From JASLEW01 sp035544875 (lineage in GTDB: Bacteria; Acidobacteriota; Thermoanaerobaculia; Multivoradales; UBA5704), in NCBI GenBank assembly GCA_035544875.1, contig DASZZP010000083.1, forward strand, positions 372,001 to 436,000: DNA of 64,000 nucleotides, in the 5' to 3' direction. A program made the translations under genes and the position numbers. Under the pieces are notes generated by a model. It ran no database searches, was not told the origin of the DNA, and saw only the letters and a list, made by a program, of their open reading frames with translations. Below, piece by piece: positions 27,487-35,764 of the stretch. The first letter of the stretch is position 1. The number at the start of each line of letters is the position of its first letter.

Positions 27487-29168
27487 GCCGCCGTCCGCCG
27501 GTCGCCGCCCTGGCGCTGGCCCTGGTGCTCGCCTGGCTGATCGGCTACCCGCTGCTGATCACCGCCGTCGATGCGTTCCGCGGCCCGGGCGGCGGCTGGA
27601 CGGTGGCCTATCTGCTGCAGTTCTGCGGCCGCTCGGACGAGTGGCTGGCGCTGTGGCGCAGCCTGTGGATCTCGATCGCTTCGGTCGCTCTGGCCGGGGT
27701 GGTGGGCATTCCCCTGGCCTTCGTCTTCGAGCGCGCAGAGTTCCCGGGACGGCGCCTGCTGGGAGCGGTGGCGGCGCTGCCGGTGGCTCTGCCGCCGCTG
27801 GTTGGCGTCATCGCCTTTCTCTTTCTCTACGGCGAGAGCGGCTTCGTATCGCGCGCCGTCCAGGCGCTGCTGCGGCTCGACCACGCGCCCTGGCGCCTGG
27901 CCGGCCCGGGGGCGATCCTGCTCGTCCACACCTACTCCTTCTACGTCTACTTCTATCTCTTCACCCGCGTCGCGCTCGCCCGCATGGACGCCGCCCTGCT
28001 GGAGGCAGCCGCCTCCCTGGGCGCCGGGAGGGTGCGGGCCTTGCTGCGGGTGACGCTGCCGCTGCTGCGCCCCGCGCTGGCCGGCGCCGCGCTCCTCACC
28101 TTCATGACCGCCCTGGCCTCGTTCTCCGCGCCCTACTTGTTCGGCGGCGGCTTCCGGGTGATGCCGACCCAGATCCTGGCCTCGAAGCTCAACGGCAACC
28201 GCGAGCTCTCGGAGGTGGAAACCGTGATGCTGGCAGCCCTGGCGCTCGGCGGGCTCTGGCTGTCGCGCCGCGTCGGCGGAGCCGATCTCCCGACCGGGGT
28301 GCGCGGCGTCGCGCCGGTGCGCCACCGCGTCTCGTCGCGCCTCTGGCGCGCCGCGGCCGCCACTCTCGGCTACGGCCTGGCGCTCGTCCTGCTGCTGCCG
28401 CACCTCGTGATGATCCTCATCTCGCTGGTGCCGGCGCGGACCTGGATCGCCGAGGCGTTCCCGCCGGTGCTCAATTTGGGCAACTACGCGCAGCTCGGCG
28501 ACCGCGAGCACCTGCGGCCGATCGTCAACTCCTTGTGGATGGCTGCGGCGGCCACCGCCGGTGCCCTGGCGCTCGGCTTCGGCGCGGCGCGCTGCGTGGC
28601 GGGGGCGGCAAAGTCCCGCGGGGACGGGAGTGCGGGCAGCCGCGGCCGCCGGCGTCTGGGTGCGCTGCTCGAGACGCTGCTCGGCCTCCCCTGGGCCATC
28701 CCCGGCACCGTATTCGCCGTGGCGCTCGCCACGACCTTCAGCGTCGATGCCCCCTGGCTGGGACGCTGGGTGCTCATCGGCACACCCTGGATCCTGCCGC
28801 TCGCCTACCTGGTCCGCAGCCTGCCGCTGACCGGCCGCGCCGCCCTGGCCGGTTTGCGCGCTCTCGACCCGGCGCTGGAGGAGGCCGCCGCGGTGCTGGG
28901 CGCCGGTTGGTGGCGCAGCCTGGGGCGCGTGACTCTGCCGCTGCTGCGGCCGGCGCTGGCGGCCGGCGCCGGCCTCGCCTTCATCACCGCGCTCGGCGAC
29001 TTCGTGACCTCGGTCGTGCTCTATACCTACGATACCCGGCCGATTGCCATCGAGATCCTCGCCAACGTCCAGCTCCAGGACCTCGGCATGGGCGCGGTCT
29101 ACGGCGTCTTGCTGATGGCAGGAAGCGCCGCCGCCTTCGCGCTGTGGGGCCGCGAGGCGGCCGGCTAA
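27483..29168 (+). CDS. ABC importer permease, two fused membrane domains (FbpB type)
   Basis: A 561-residue inner-membrane protein with about 12 transmembrane helices and two binding-protein-dependent transport domains. Each carries an EAA-type cytoplasmic loop (LLEAAASLGAGRVRALLRVTLPLLRPALA and ALEEAAAVLGAGWWRSLGRVTLPLLRPALA). This is the fused FbpB/ThiP layout in which one gene supplies both permease halves. The TTG start overlaps the ATPase stop by four bases. With the upstream lipoprotein and ATPase it forms a complete importer. Confidence 0.92.
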   Translation: MSRRPPVAALALALVLAWLIGYPLLITAVDAFRGPGGGWTVAYLLQFCGRSDEWLALWRSLWISIASVALAGVVGIPLAFVFERAEFPGRRLLGAVAALPVALPPLVGVIAFLFLYGESGFVSRAVQALLRLDHAPWRLAGPGAILLVHTYSFYVYFYLFTRVALARMDAALLEAAASLGAGRVRALLRVTLPLLRPALAGAALLTFMTALASFSAPYLFGGGFRVMPTQILASKLNGNRELSEVETVMLAALALGGLWLSRRVGGADLPTGVRGVAPVRHRVSSRLWRAAAATLGYGLALVLLLPHLVMILISLVPARTWIAEAFPPVLNLGNYAQLGDREHLRPIVNSLWMAAAATAGALALGFGAARCVAGAAKSRGDGSAGSRGRRRLGALLETLLGLPWAIPGTVFAVALATTFSVDAPWLGRWVLIGTPWILPLAYLVRSLPLTGRAALAGLRALDPALEEAAAVLGAGWWRSLGRVTLPLLRPALAAGAGLAFITALGDFVTSVVLYTYDTRPIAIEILANVQLQDLGMGAVYGVLLMAGSAAAFALWGREAAG

Positions 29169-29261
29169 GATGATGCTCGCGGCGCGAGCCGCCGCGGCCT
29201 GTCGCGCAACTCCGGGAGCGCGCTGCCGTATGCCATTGCTGGTGAGCGAGAACGAGCCCTG

Positions 29262-30752
29262 ATGCGCGAAGTCGAACCGTCATCCGCCGCCGCCGTTGCG
29301 GCTGCCGCCCCCTCCAGTCCAGGCGATCTGCGCGATCTGAATACTGCGGCGGAACACGCCGCCGGGATGCGCCAGCTCTGGGTGCTGATGGCCACGGTGT
29401 TCGTCGACATGATCGGCGCCATGATGGTCCTGCCCCTGCTGCCGTTCTACGTCATCCGCTTCGGCGCCCGTCCCTCGCTGGTCGGGCCGCTGATCGGCAC
29501 CTTCTTCATGGCGCAGCTGGCCACGTCGCCGCTCTGGGGGCGGCTGTCCGACCGCTATGGCCGGCGGCCGCTGATCCTGGTCGGGCTCTTGCTGTCGGCG
29601 GTCTCCTACGTGCTGTTCGGCCTGGCCGGCACCATCTGGATGCTCTTTCTCTCCCGCCTCGTACAGGGAATCGGCAGCGGCACCGTCGGCGTCGTGCAGG
29701 CTTACGTCAGCGACTCGATCGCGCCCGAGGAGCGCGCCAAGGCGCTGGGCTGGGTGACCGCGGCGATCAGCGCCGGCGTGGTGATCGGCCCCCTGATCGG
29801 CTCGTCGGCGACCTACCTCGGCTCCTCGGCGCCGGGTTATCTCGCGGCCGGTCTGTGCGTCGTCAACTTCCTCTTCGCCTCCCGCTGGCTGCCCGAGTCG
29901 CGGCACCGCGATGCCGCCCCCCTCGAGAAGAACGAGCGCGGCGAGCAGCCCCCGCCGCGGCGCTCGCTCAGGAAATCGATCGCCGAGGTGGTGCGCGAGC
30001 CGACCTCGCCGGTGGCCTCGCTGATCTGGCTCTATGCGGTCGGCATGATGGCCTTCATGGCGATGAACGGCGTCCTTGCCCTCTATCTCGGCCGGGTCTA
30101 TGGCGTGACCGAGAAGACCATCGGCTTCTTCTACACCTACGTCGGCGCCATCTCGCTGGTCATGCGCGCCGTCCTGCTGGGACCGGCGGTGCGCCGCTTC
30201 GGCGAGGTCGGCGCCATGCGGCTAGGCACCGTCGCGCTGGCGCTCGGGATGGCGGCGATCCCGCTGCCCGCCTGGCTGCCCATGCCGGCGGCAGCGCGGA
30301 TCGCGGGTCTGGCGCTGGTCGTCCTGATGGTGCCGGTGGGAACCGCGCTCCTCTTTCCATCGACCACCGCCCTGGTGTCGCGGCGCGCGCCGCGCGAAGA
30401 GACCGGCCAGGTCATGGGCGTGCAGCAGGCGTTCGGCGGCGTCGCCCGCCTGCTCGGACCGCTCTGGTCGACGGCGGCCTTCGGCTTCAACGTCAACCTG
30501 CCCTTCTGGCTGGCGGCCGGCTTCATGCTGGGGGGAGGCGTCCTCGCCTCGACCATCCAACCCGAAGCCCGCGACTCGCGGGCCCAGCCCCGCGCCGCGG
30601 CGCCGGCCGCCGCCGGCGGGCCGGCCGCCGCAGCCGTGCCGTGCGAGCCGGCGATGGCCCCCGTCGAGGCGGCCCTCGCCTCGATGGAGCCCGCGGTCGC
30701 GCCGGTCGAAGCCGCAGCCGCCCCCGCCTCGGCGGCCGTCGAGCCGACCTGA
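29262..30752 (+). CDS. MFS transporter (TetA-like, drug:H+ antiporter family)
   Basis: A 496-residue major-facilitator protein with about 12 helices. Motif A appears as GRLSDRYGRRPLIL, with FVDMIGAMMVLPLLPFY in helix 1 and GIGSGTVGVVQAYVSD in helices 4-5, the pattern of TetA/multidrug exporters. The first ~35 residues and the last ~50 are Ala/Pro-rich low-complexity tails (MEPAVAPVEAAAAP). ATG 29367 (MRQLWVLM) is an alternative start that would remove the N-terminal tail. It exports an unknown compound across the inner membrane. No regulator is adjacent. Confidence 0.87.
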   Translation: MREVEPSSAAAVAAAAPSSPGDLRDLNTAAEHAAGMRQLWVLMATVFVDMIGAMMVLPLLPFYVIRFGARPSLVGPLIGTFFMAQLATSPLWGRLSDRYGRRPLILVGLLLSAVSYVLFGLAGTIWMLFLSRLVQGIGSGTVGVVQAYVSDSIAPEERAKALGWVTAAISAGVVIGPLIGSSATYLGSSAPGYLAAGLCVVNFLFASRWLPESRHRDAAPLEKNERGEQPPPRRSLRKSIAEVVREPTSPVASLIWLYAVGMMAFMAMNGVLALYLGRVYGVTEKTIGFFYTYVGAISLVMRAVLLGPAVRRFGEVGAMRLGTVALALGMAAIPLPAWLPMPAAARIAGLALVVLMVPVGTALLFPSTTALVSRRAPREETGQVMGVQQAFGGVARLLGPLWSTAAFGFNVNLPFWLAAGFMLGGGVLASTIQPEARDSRAQPRAAAPAAAGGPAAAAVPCEPAMAPVEAALASMEPAVAPVEAAAAPASAAVEPT

Positions 30753-30805
30753 CCCGATCTCCCCAGGGCAACCGGCCATCCGAGCGGCCCGAGCGGCTAG
30801 TCCCA

Positions 30806-30833
30806 TAGACATTCGACAGATCTTCCGTATAAT
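30806..30833 (+). promoter_or_regulatory. Sigma-70 promoter of the DJ-1/PfpI gene
   Basis: TAGACA (30806-30811) and a consensus TATAAT (30828-30833), spacer 16. Transcription would start near 30840. An AAGGGGGAT ribosome binding site precedes the ATG at 30866. Confidence 0.6.
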
Positions 30834-30865
30834 GAGACCTGTAGATTGACAAGGGGGATACCAAG

Positions 30866-31942
30866 ATGAGCCTGAAACGGGGCAAGCGGAGATGGATGCT
30901 TGGGCTCGAGGCGGCCGCCGCCGGTCTGCTGGCCCTCATGGCCGAGCGCGTCGCCGGCCTGGGCGCGCCCGCTGGGGCAGACCGGGAGGCGAACACGAAG
31001 CCGATGGCGCCCCAGCGGCAGGTGGCGATCCTGATCTTCGAAGGGGTGCAGATCATCGATTTCACCGGGCCCTATGAAGTCTTCGGGCACGCCGGATACA
31101 GTGCCTTCACGGTGGCGGAGAAACCGGGGCCCATCACCACCTCGATGGGGATAACGGTGGTGCCGCGCTACACGTTCGATTCCAGCCCGCCGGCGGACAT
31201 CCTGGTCGTCCCCGGCGGCAACGTCCCCAGCGTGACCGAGAGCGCCAAGGCGGTGGCATGGGTCAAGAGCACCGCGAGCAAGACCCCGATCGTGCTGTCG
31301 GTGTGCAATGGCGCCTTCATCCTGGCCCGCGCCGGGCTGCTCGACGGGCTCGAGGCCACCACCTTCGCGGCGTTGATCGACGACCTCGCGAAGGAAGCCC
31401 CCAGGACCCGGGTGGTGCGCGACAAGCGGTTCGTCGACAATGGCCACATCATCACCAGCGCCGGCCTCTCCTCGGGTATCGACGGCGCGCTGCACGTGAT
31501 CGAAAGACTGGACGGCAAGGGCACCGCGCAGGTGGCCGCCACCGGCATGGAGTACAACTGGGACCCGGAGTCGAGGTACGTGCGCGCCGCGCTCGCCGAC
31601 CGCTACCTGAGATCCACGTACCCCTTCCTGCACACACTGCCGCGCCGCATCCTCAGCTACGAGGGAACGAGCGAGCATTGGGAAGGACGATGGCTGGTGG
31701 AGAGCGATGTTCGCGCGCGGCAGCTCCTGACCCCTCTCGAGGCCGCTCTCACCACGGAAGGCCATTGGCGGCGACAGGAGGGGAAGGCGGCTGGTCCGCA
31801 GGTGGGCGCAGGCGCGGCGAGTCACTGGCGATTCGACGACGAGCGCGGGCGGAGCTGGCGGGGGCTCGCGCGCGTGGAAGCCGCCCCCGGCGAGAAGGGC
31901 AAGCTGCTGGTCACCCTGCGAGTCGAGCTCGGCGCCGGCTGA
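30866..31942 (+). CDS. Exported DJ-1/PfpI-family protein
   Basis: A 358-residue protein. An N-terminal signal-like segment (LGLEAAAAGLLALMAERVAG) precedes a DJ-1/PfpI (class I glutamine-amidotransferase-like) domain at ~52-230. It begins VAILIFEGVQIIDFTGPYEVF and has the nucleophile elbow SVCNGAF with Cys147. The VQIIDFTGPYEVF pattern is that of the sensor part of GATase1-type AraC regulators and isonitrile hydratases, but no DNA-binding domain follows. The last ~120 residues are not recognisable and contain HWEGRWLVESDVRARQLL. A strong promoter and ribosome binding site suggest good expression. The activity is unknown. Confidence 0.8.
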   Translation: MSLKRGKRRWMLGLEAAAAGLLALMAERVAGLGAPAGADREANTKPMAPQRQVAILIFEGVQIIDFTGPYEVFGHAGYSAFTVAEKPGPITTSMGITVVPRYTFDSSPPADILVVPGGNVPSVTESAKAVAWVKSTASKTPIVLSVCNGAFILARAGLLDGLEATTFAALIDDLAKEAPRTRVVRDKRFVDNGHIITSAGLSSGIDGALHVIERLDGKGTAQVAATGMEYNWDPESRYVRAALADRYLRSTYPFLHTLPRRILSYEGTSEHWEGRWLVESDVRARQLLTPLEAALTTEGHWRRQEGKAAGPQVGAGAASHWRFDDERGRSWRGLARVEAAPGEKGKLLVTLRVELGAG

Positions 31943-31961
31943 GACCAGCCCCAGCCGGCAG

Positions 31962-33011
31962 TCAAACGCGCTGGGACGCCTCGACGATCGAAACCAATTC
32001 ACCTGGAACGGCGATGATGCGTTGGCACTCGAACGCGGCGCTGCTGAGGAGGCTCTTCCATTCGACTGCGCTGCGCTCTTTGCCTCCAGTAACGGCTAAC
32101 ATATTCAGGTCACTCATCAACTGGCGTTCCAGTTCCGAGTCGGCATGATCGACGACATCGGGCAGAACAATTTCAATCACCAGAACACGACCCTCGGCCG
32201 GCAGAACAGACCGGCAATGACCGAGAATCTCGATCGCCGCCTCATCGTCGTAGCCGTGAAGCACATTTTTCAACAGGTAGACATCTGCTCCGGCGGGCAC
32301 GCCTTGGCGCAGATCCGTGCCCAACATCTGGCAGCGCGCGGCGAGCCCTTCACTCTCTAAACGCGATGTCGCCTTATCGATGAATTCCGGCCGATCGACC
32401 AACATTCCGCGCAGGTTGGGAAAAGCGTTCAGGACCGCGGCAATCAGCGCGCCGCCGCCTCCGCCAAGATCGGCAACGGTATGGCAATTCGAGAAATCGC
32501 AGGCACCCGCGATGGGACCATAATCCTCGGTGGGCGCCGTGCCCATCACTGCGCCGAAGATGGCTCTGGCGTTCGGTTCTCTTGACCAGCGCGAGGCCAC
32601 GCCCTCGCGCTCCATGATCCGCGCGGCGTTTTCGCCGGTGCGGACGCACTCGGTCAGATGCGACCAGTTGTCGGCGAGCAGGTCCGCCCAGAATACAATC
32701 GGCGCCCATTCTGAATTGGGCGCGTCCCTTCGGAGGGGCTTGCCAAACGATGTCAGGACGAAGTGCCGCGGAGTGGTTTCGGCGACGACGCCGAAGCTGG
32801 CTAGGGCACGCAACAGCCGATACAAGGAGCCCGGTTGGGCGCCACACGATACAGCAAGCTGGTCAACGGAGCGCTGGTCGTCGCCGAGAGCATCCGCCAA
32901 GCCCAAGCGGGCGGCGGCGCAGAGAATCCGGCTCCGCGAATAGCCCATCGCCATCTCGGTCAGCGCTTTGTTCTGGGCAACCCTACCAGCGTCCGCGCGA
33001 GGTCCGGCCAT
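31962..33011 (-). CDS. SAM-dependent O-methyltransferase (plant-type/hydroxyneurosporene class)
   Basis: A 349-residue protein. The N-terminal winged-helix dimerisation domain (~15-100) includes SRSRILCAAARLGLADAL and PGSLYRLLRALASFGVV. The C-terminal Rossmann methyltransferase domain (~160-330) has the SAM loop VADLGGGGGALIAAVL, acidic residue LVDRPEF and LLKNVLHGYDDEAA with the usual catalytic-His position. The family methylates hydroxyl groups of small aromatic or polyketide-like molecules. The ATG has GGAGGAAAG upstream. It converges with the DJ-1 gene and stands alone, so the substrate is unknown. Confidence 0.88.
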   Translation of the reverse strand: MAGPRADAGRVAQNKALTEMAMGYSRSRILCAAARLGLADALGDDQRSVDQLAVSCGAQPGSLYRLLRALASFGVVAETTPRHFVLTSFGKPLRRDAPNSEWAPIVFWADLLADNWSHLTECVRTGENAARIMEREGVASRWSREPNARAIFGAVMGTAPTEDYGPIAGACDFSNCHTVADLGGGGGALIAAVLNAFPNLRGMLVDRPEFIDKATSRLESEGLAARCQMLGTDLRQGVPAGADVYLLKNVLHGYDDEAAIEILGHCRSVLPAEGRVLVIEIVLPDVVDHADSELERQLMSDLNMLAVTGGKERSAVEWKSLLSSAAFECQRIIAVPGELVSIVEASQRV

Positions 33012-33378
33012 CTCTCTTTCCTCCAGAGGTCAGCATAGACCATCATCAAACCGACGTCGAAGCCGGACTGACCTCGACCAAGCCAGGGAGTGCGACCCTC
33101 GGCGCTAGGTGAAGGTGAAGGACAATCGCGCGGGGTGCTTGGAACGCTCAGGGATCGCGAGCTGCGCGAGCGGCTAAGTCGCAGCCGACCGCGGGCAGCC
33201 GTCCGCGGCAGGTCGCTCTGCGACGTCCATCACCGGACGTGCGGCAGCCGCCTGTCCGTCACCGGACGGGCCAGTCGCCGCAGTTGCGGCAGCCTGCTGC
33301 CGCGCAGCGGCGGCTGGGCCGGCAATGATAGAAGAGGCGGCGGGCGCCTCGCGACGAACCGGCGTTGAGAAATGGGGG
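33012..33378. other. Non-coding spacer with small hairpins
   Basis: About 370 bases between the start of the O-methyltransferase and the end of the KimA-like gene. It holds the ACGTCC-ATCACC-GGACGT hairpin (33223-33240), shared with 11.74 kb, and a second variant GTCCG-TCAC-CGGAC at about 33254-33267. No gene seen. Confidence 0.55.
33221..33269. repeat. Two tandem variants of the hairpin found at 11.74 kb
   Basis: The first is CGACGTCC-ATCACC-GGACGTGCGGC and the second, about 30 bases later, is CTGTCCG-TCAC-CGGACGGG. The first shares about 23 identical bases with the reverse complement of 11741-11768. Confidence 0.5.
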
Positions 33379-35430
33379 CTACACCTCCGCGCGAACGGGC
33401 AGCACCACCATCGGGACGCCCATCCACTGCAGGCGGCGCTGGATGATCATCGAAGTCTCGTTGTGCAGCAGGCGGAAGAAGAGCCGCTCGCGGCGGAACA
33501 CCAGCTTGCCGGTGAAGAAGGTGGCTTTGGGGTAGATCCGCGACAGCCGCTCGCAGACCCGCGAGGCCTCGGCCACCACTTCGATCCCCAGGTGACAGAC
33601 GCTGTCCGCGGGAAAGCCCAGACGGCGCGTCAGGTCGACGTACTTCGCCACGTCCTCTTCGGTGTGTTTCTGCAGCGCCTCGAGCTCTTCCTTGCCCTTG
33701 AAGCTCCCCGAATCGACGACCGCGATCGACACGAACACGAACTGCTTGAAGAGGCCGGGGAAGAAACGCAGGATCGAAAGCAGCGTGTGCACGCCGAAGC
33801 CGTTGAAGGCGCTCACCAGCAGCACCGCGGTCGGCACCTTGCTGTCGAGCGGCTCGCGGTTGGGCTCCCCGGTGGTAGGCAGCGAGCCCAGGACCTCGTC
33901 GAGCTGGCGCAGGCCGGCCCTGGCGTTGCGGTAGTGCTGGTTGATGGCGTAGCACAGAGCGACGAAGACCGAGGTGATGAGGACGGTCAACCAGCCGCCG
34001 TGAGTGAACCGCTCGAACACCGTGATGACCAGGATGCTGGCGCACATCGCGAGCGCGACGCCGTGCACCACCAGGTGGCGGCGGCGCCGGCGGTCGCCGC
34101 GGTGCCCCCACCAGTGGCGACTCATGCCGAGCTGGGAGAGGGTGAAAGTCAAGAAGACGTTGATCGAGTACATGTAGACCAGGGTCTGGATGCTGCCTTG
34201 GGTGTAGAAGAGCATCGCCAGCGCCGCCGCGCCCATGAGCAGCACGCCGTTCTGCATGGTCAGCTGCTCGGAGAGCGCGGCGAAGCGGTGCGGCCAGAAC
34301 GAGTCGGTTGCCATGTTGGCCATCACCCGCGGCCCATCGATGAAGCCGGTCTGGGCCGCCACCACCAGCAGCAGCCCCTCCGAGATCAGGGTGATGAGCA
34401 CCAGCCAGTAGCCGAACGGCATCCCGGCGGCGTGCCAGCCGCCGAAGACCTTCTCGGCGAGGACCGCGTTCATCGTCTTGCCGGAGACGAAGCGGGCGTC
34501 GAGCAGCAGGTAGCCGATCAGGATGCCGCCGGCGGTCAGGGCCAGTGACAGCGCCATGTAGAGCATCGTCCGTTTGCCGGTCTCGACGCGCGGCTCGCGC
34601 ATGATCTGCAGGCCGTTGGAGACCGCCTCGATGCCGGTGTAGGTGCCGCCGCCGAGCGCGTAGGCGCGCAGCAGCAGCAGGGCCATGCCGCCGAGCCCCA
34701 GGGTGGTGAGCCCCGAGGAGAAGCCGCTTCTAACCTGGTGCGCCATGGCGGGGACCTGGCCGGCGTGGCCGATGATGGTGGTGGCGAGCAGCAGCGCGTG
34801 AGCGAGCAGGAAGACGAGGAAGATCGGCGTCAGCGCCTTGATCGACTCCTTGACCCCCCGGAGGTTGAGGGCGATGAGCACCCCGATGGTCAGATACTCG
34901 CAAGGCAGCTTGAGGTGGTGAACGTTCATCGGGAGGAAGCTGAAGACGGTATCTCCTCCCGAAGCGATCGAGGTGGTGATGGTGAGCACGTAGTCGACCA
35001 CCAGGGCGCAGCCGGAGACGACGCCGATCCTGGGGCCCAGCAGATGGGATGCGACGACGTAGCCGCCGCCGCCGGTCGGGAACTGCTCGATGATGCTGCT
35101 GTAGGAGGCGGAGATGATGAAGACGGTGAGCGCGGTCGCGACGGCCAGCCCGAGCGCCAGGTAGGTGTGATGTCCGAGCGCCTTGAAGGCCTCCTCGGGG
35201 CCGTAGGCGGAGGAGGAGAGCCCATCGGCCCCCAGCCCGACCCAGGCCAGGAAGGCGATGAGCGACATCTTGTGCAGCTGCGAGGTGTCGCTGACGTCGC
35301 GGGGGGCGCCCAGCAGGGTCCGGCGCACCCGTTCCGAGAGCGTCTCGCCGGCGCGCTCGTCCTTGCTTCTTGCCGCACCTGTCGCGCCGTCGCTCGGCTC
35401 CCCGGATTGGCGCGCGCCAGGTTGTTCCAT
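33379..35430 (-). CDS. APC-superfamily permease, KimA-like (probable K+ transporter)
   Basis: A 683-residue membrane protein with about 12 helices in the first ~470 residues and a ~200-residue cytoplasmic C-terminal domain. The GLGADGLSSSAYGPEEAF segment and the size match the KimA/YdaO family of high-affinity potassium-proton symporters rather than ordinary amino-acid permeases, and the C-terminal part (VLLVSAFNGFGVHTLLSILRFFPG) resembles the USP-like domain of that family. No c-di-AMP riboswitch is visible upstream; only ~40 bases separate the start from a terminator. The potassium assignment is from family resemblance. Confidence 0.8.
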   Translation of the reverse strand: MEQPGARQSGEPSDGATGAARSKDERAGETLSERVRRTLLGAPRDVSDTSQLHKMSLIAFLAWVGLGADGLSSSAYGPEEAFKALGHHTYLALGLAVATALTVFIISASYSSIIEQFPTGGGGYVVASHLLGPRIGVVSGCALVVDYVLTITTSIASGGDTVFSFLPMNVHHLKLPCEYLTIGVLIALNLRGVKESIKALTPIFLVFLLAHALLLATTIIGHAGQVPAMAHQVRSGFSSGLTTLGLGGMALLLLRAYALGGGTYTGIEAVSNGLQIMREPRVETGKRTMLYMALSLALTAGGILIGYLLLDARFVSGKTMNAVLAEKVFGGWHAAGMPFGYWLVLITLISEGLLLVVAAQTGFIDGPRVMANMATDSFWPHRFAALSEQLTMQNGVLLMGAAALAMLFYTQGSIQTLVYMYSINVFLTFTLSQLGMSRHWWGHRGDRRRRRHLVVHGVALAMCASILVITVFERFTHGGWLTVLITSVFVALCYAINQHYRNARAGLRQLDEVLGSLPTTGEPNREPLDSKVPTAVLLVSAFNGFGVHTLLSILRFFPGLFKQFVFVSIAVVDSGSFKGKEELEALQKHTEEDVAKYVDLTRRLGFPADSVCHLGIEVVAEASRVCERLSRIYPKATFFTGKLVFRRERLFFRLLHNETSMIIQRRLQWMGVPMVVLPVRAEV

Positions 35431-35472
35431 GCCTATTCGTCGGAGTGTCGGCGAACGGACTCGACAAGCACG

Positions 35473-35510
35473 AAAAAGGGGCAGGGCGCTGTCGCCACCC
35501 TGCCCTTTTT
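35473..35510 (-). terminator. Rho-independent terminator after tRNA-fMet
   Basis: AAAAAGGGGCAGGG and CCCTGCCCTTTTT form a strong GC stem with a ~13-base loop and a U-tract in either direction. Read leftward it ends the tRNA-fMet transcript before the permease gene. Confidence 0.85.
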
Positions 35511-35549
35511 CTGACTATCCAAAGCCGCCGTCGGAAGCGGGCAGATCTC

Positions 35550-35631
<82 letters not shown>

Positions 35632-35666
35632 CCATGTCCTGCGCACCCCTTGGGGGGTGAGGCCGA

Positions 35667-35695
35667 ATCGTCGCACATCGCCACTACCCTGTCAA
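35667..35695 (-). promoter_or_regulatory. Promoter of tRNA-fMet
   Basis: A perfect TTGACA (35695-35690) and GACGAT (35672-35667) are separated by 17 bases on the minus strand, about 30 bases before the tRNA. Confidence 0.5.
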
Positions 35696-35764
35696 TCGCC
35701 CATCAAAGCAGGCAATGCCGGCGCCTCGTCATCCGGCCAACGACCGCGACGGTCTGAACCCTCG

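Noticed and set aside
35431..35472. c-di-AMP (ydaO-type) riboswitch for the KimA-like gene
   Set aside because: Only about 40 bases lie between the start codon and the upstream terminator, too short for that riboswitch.
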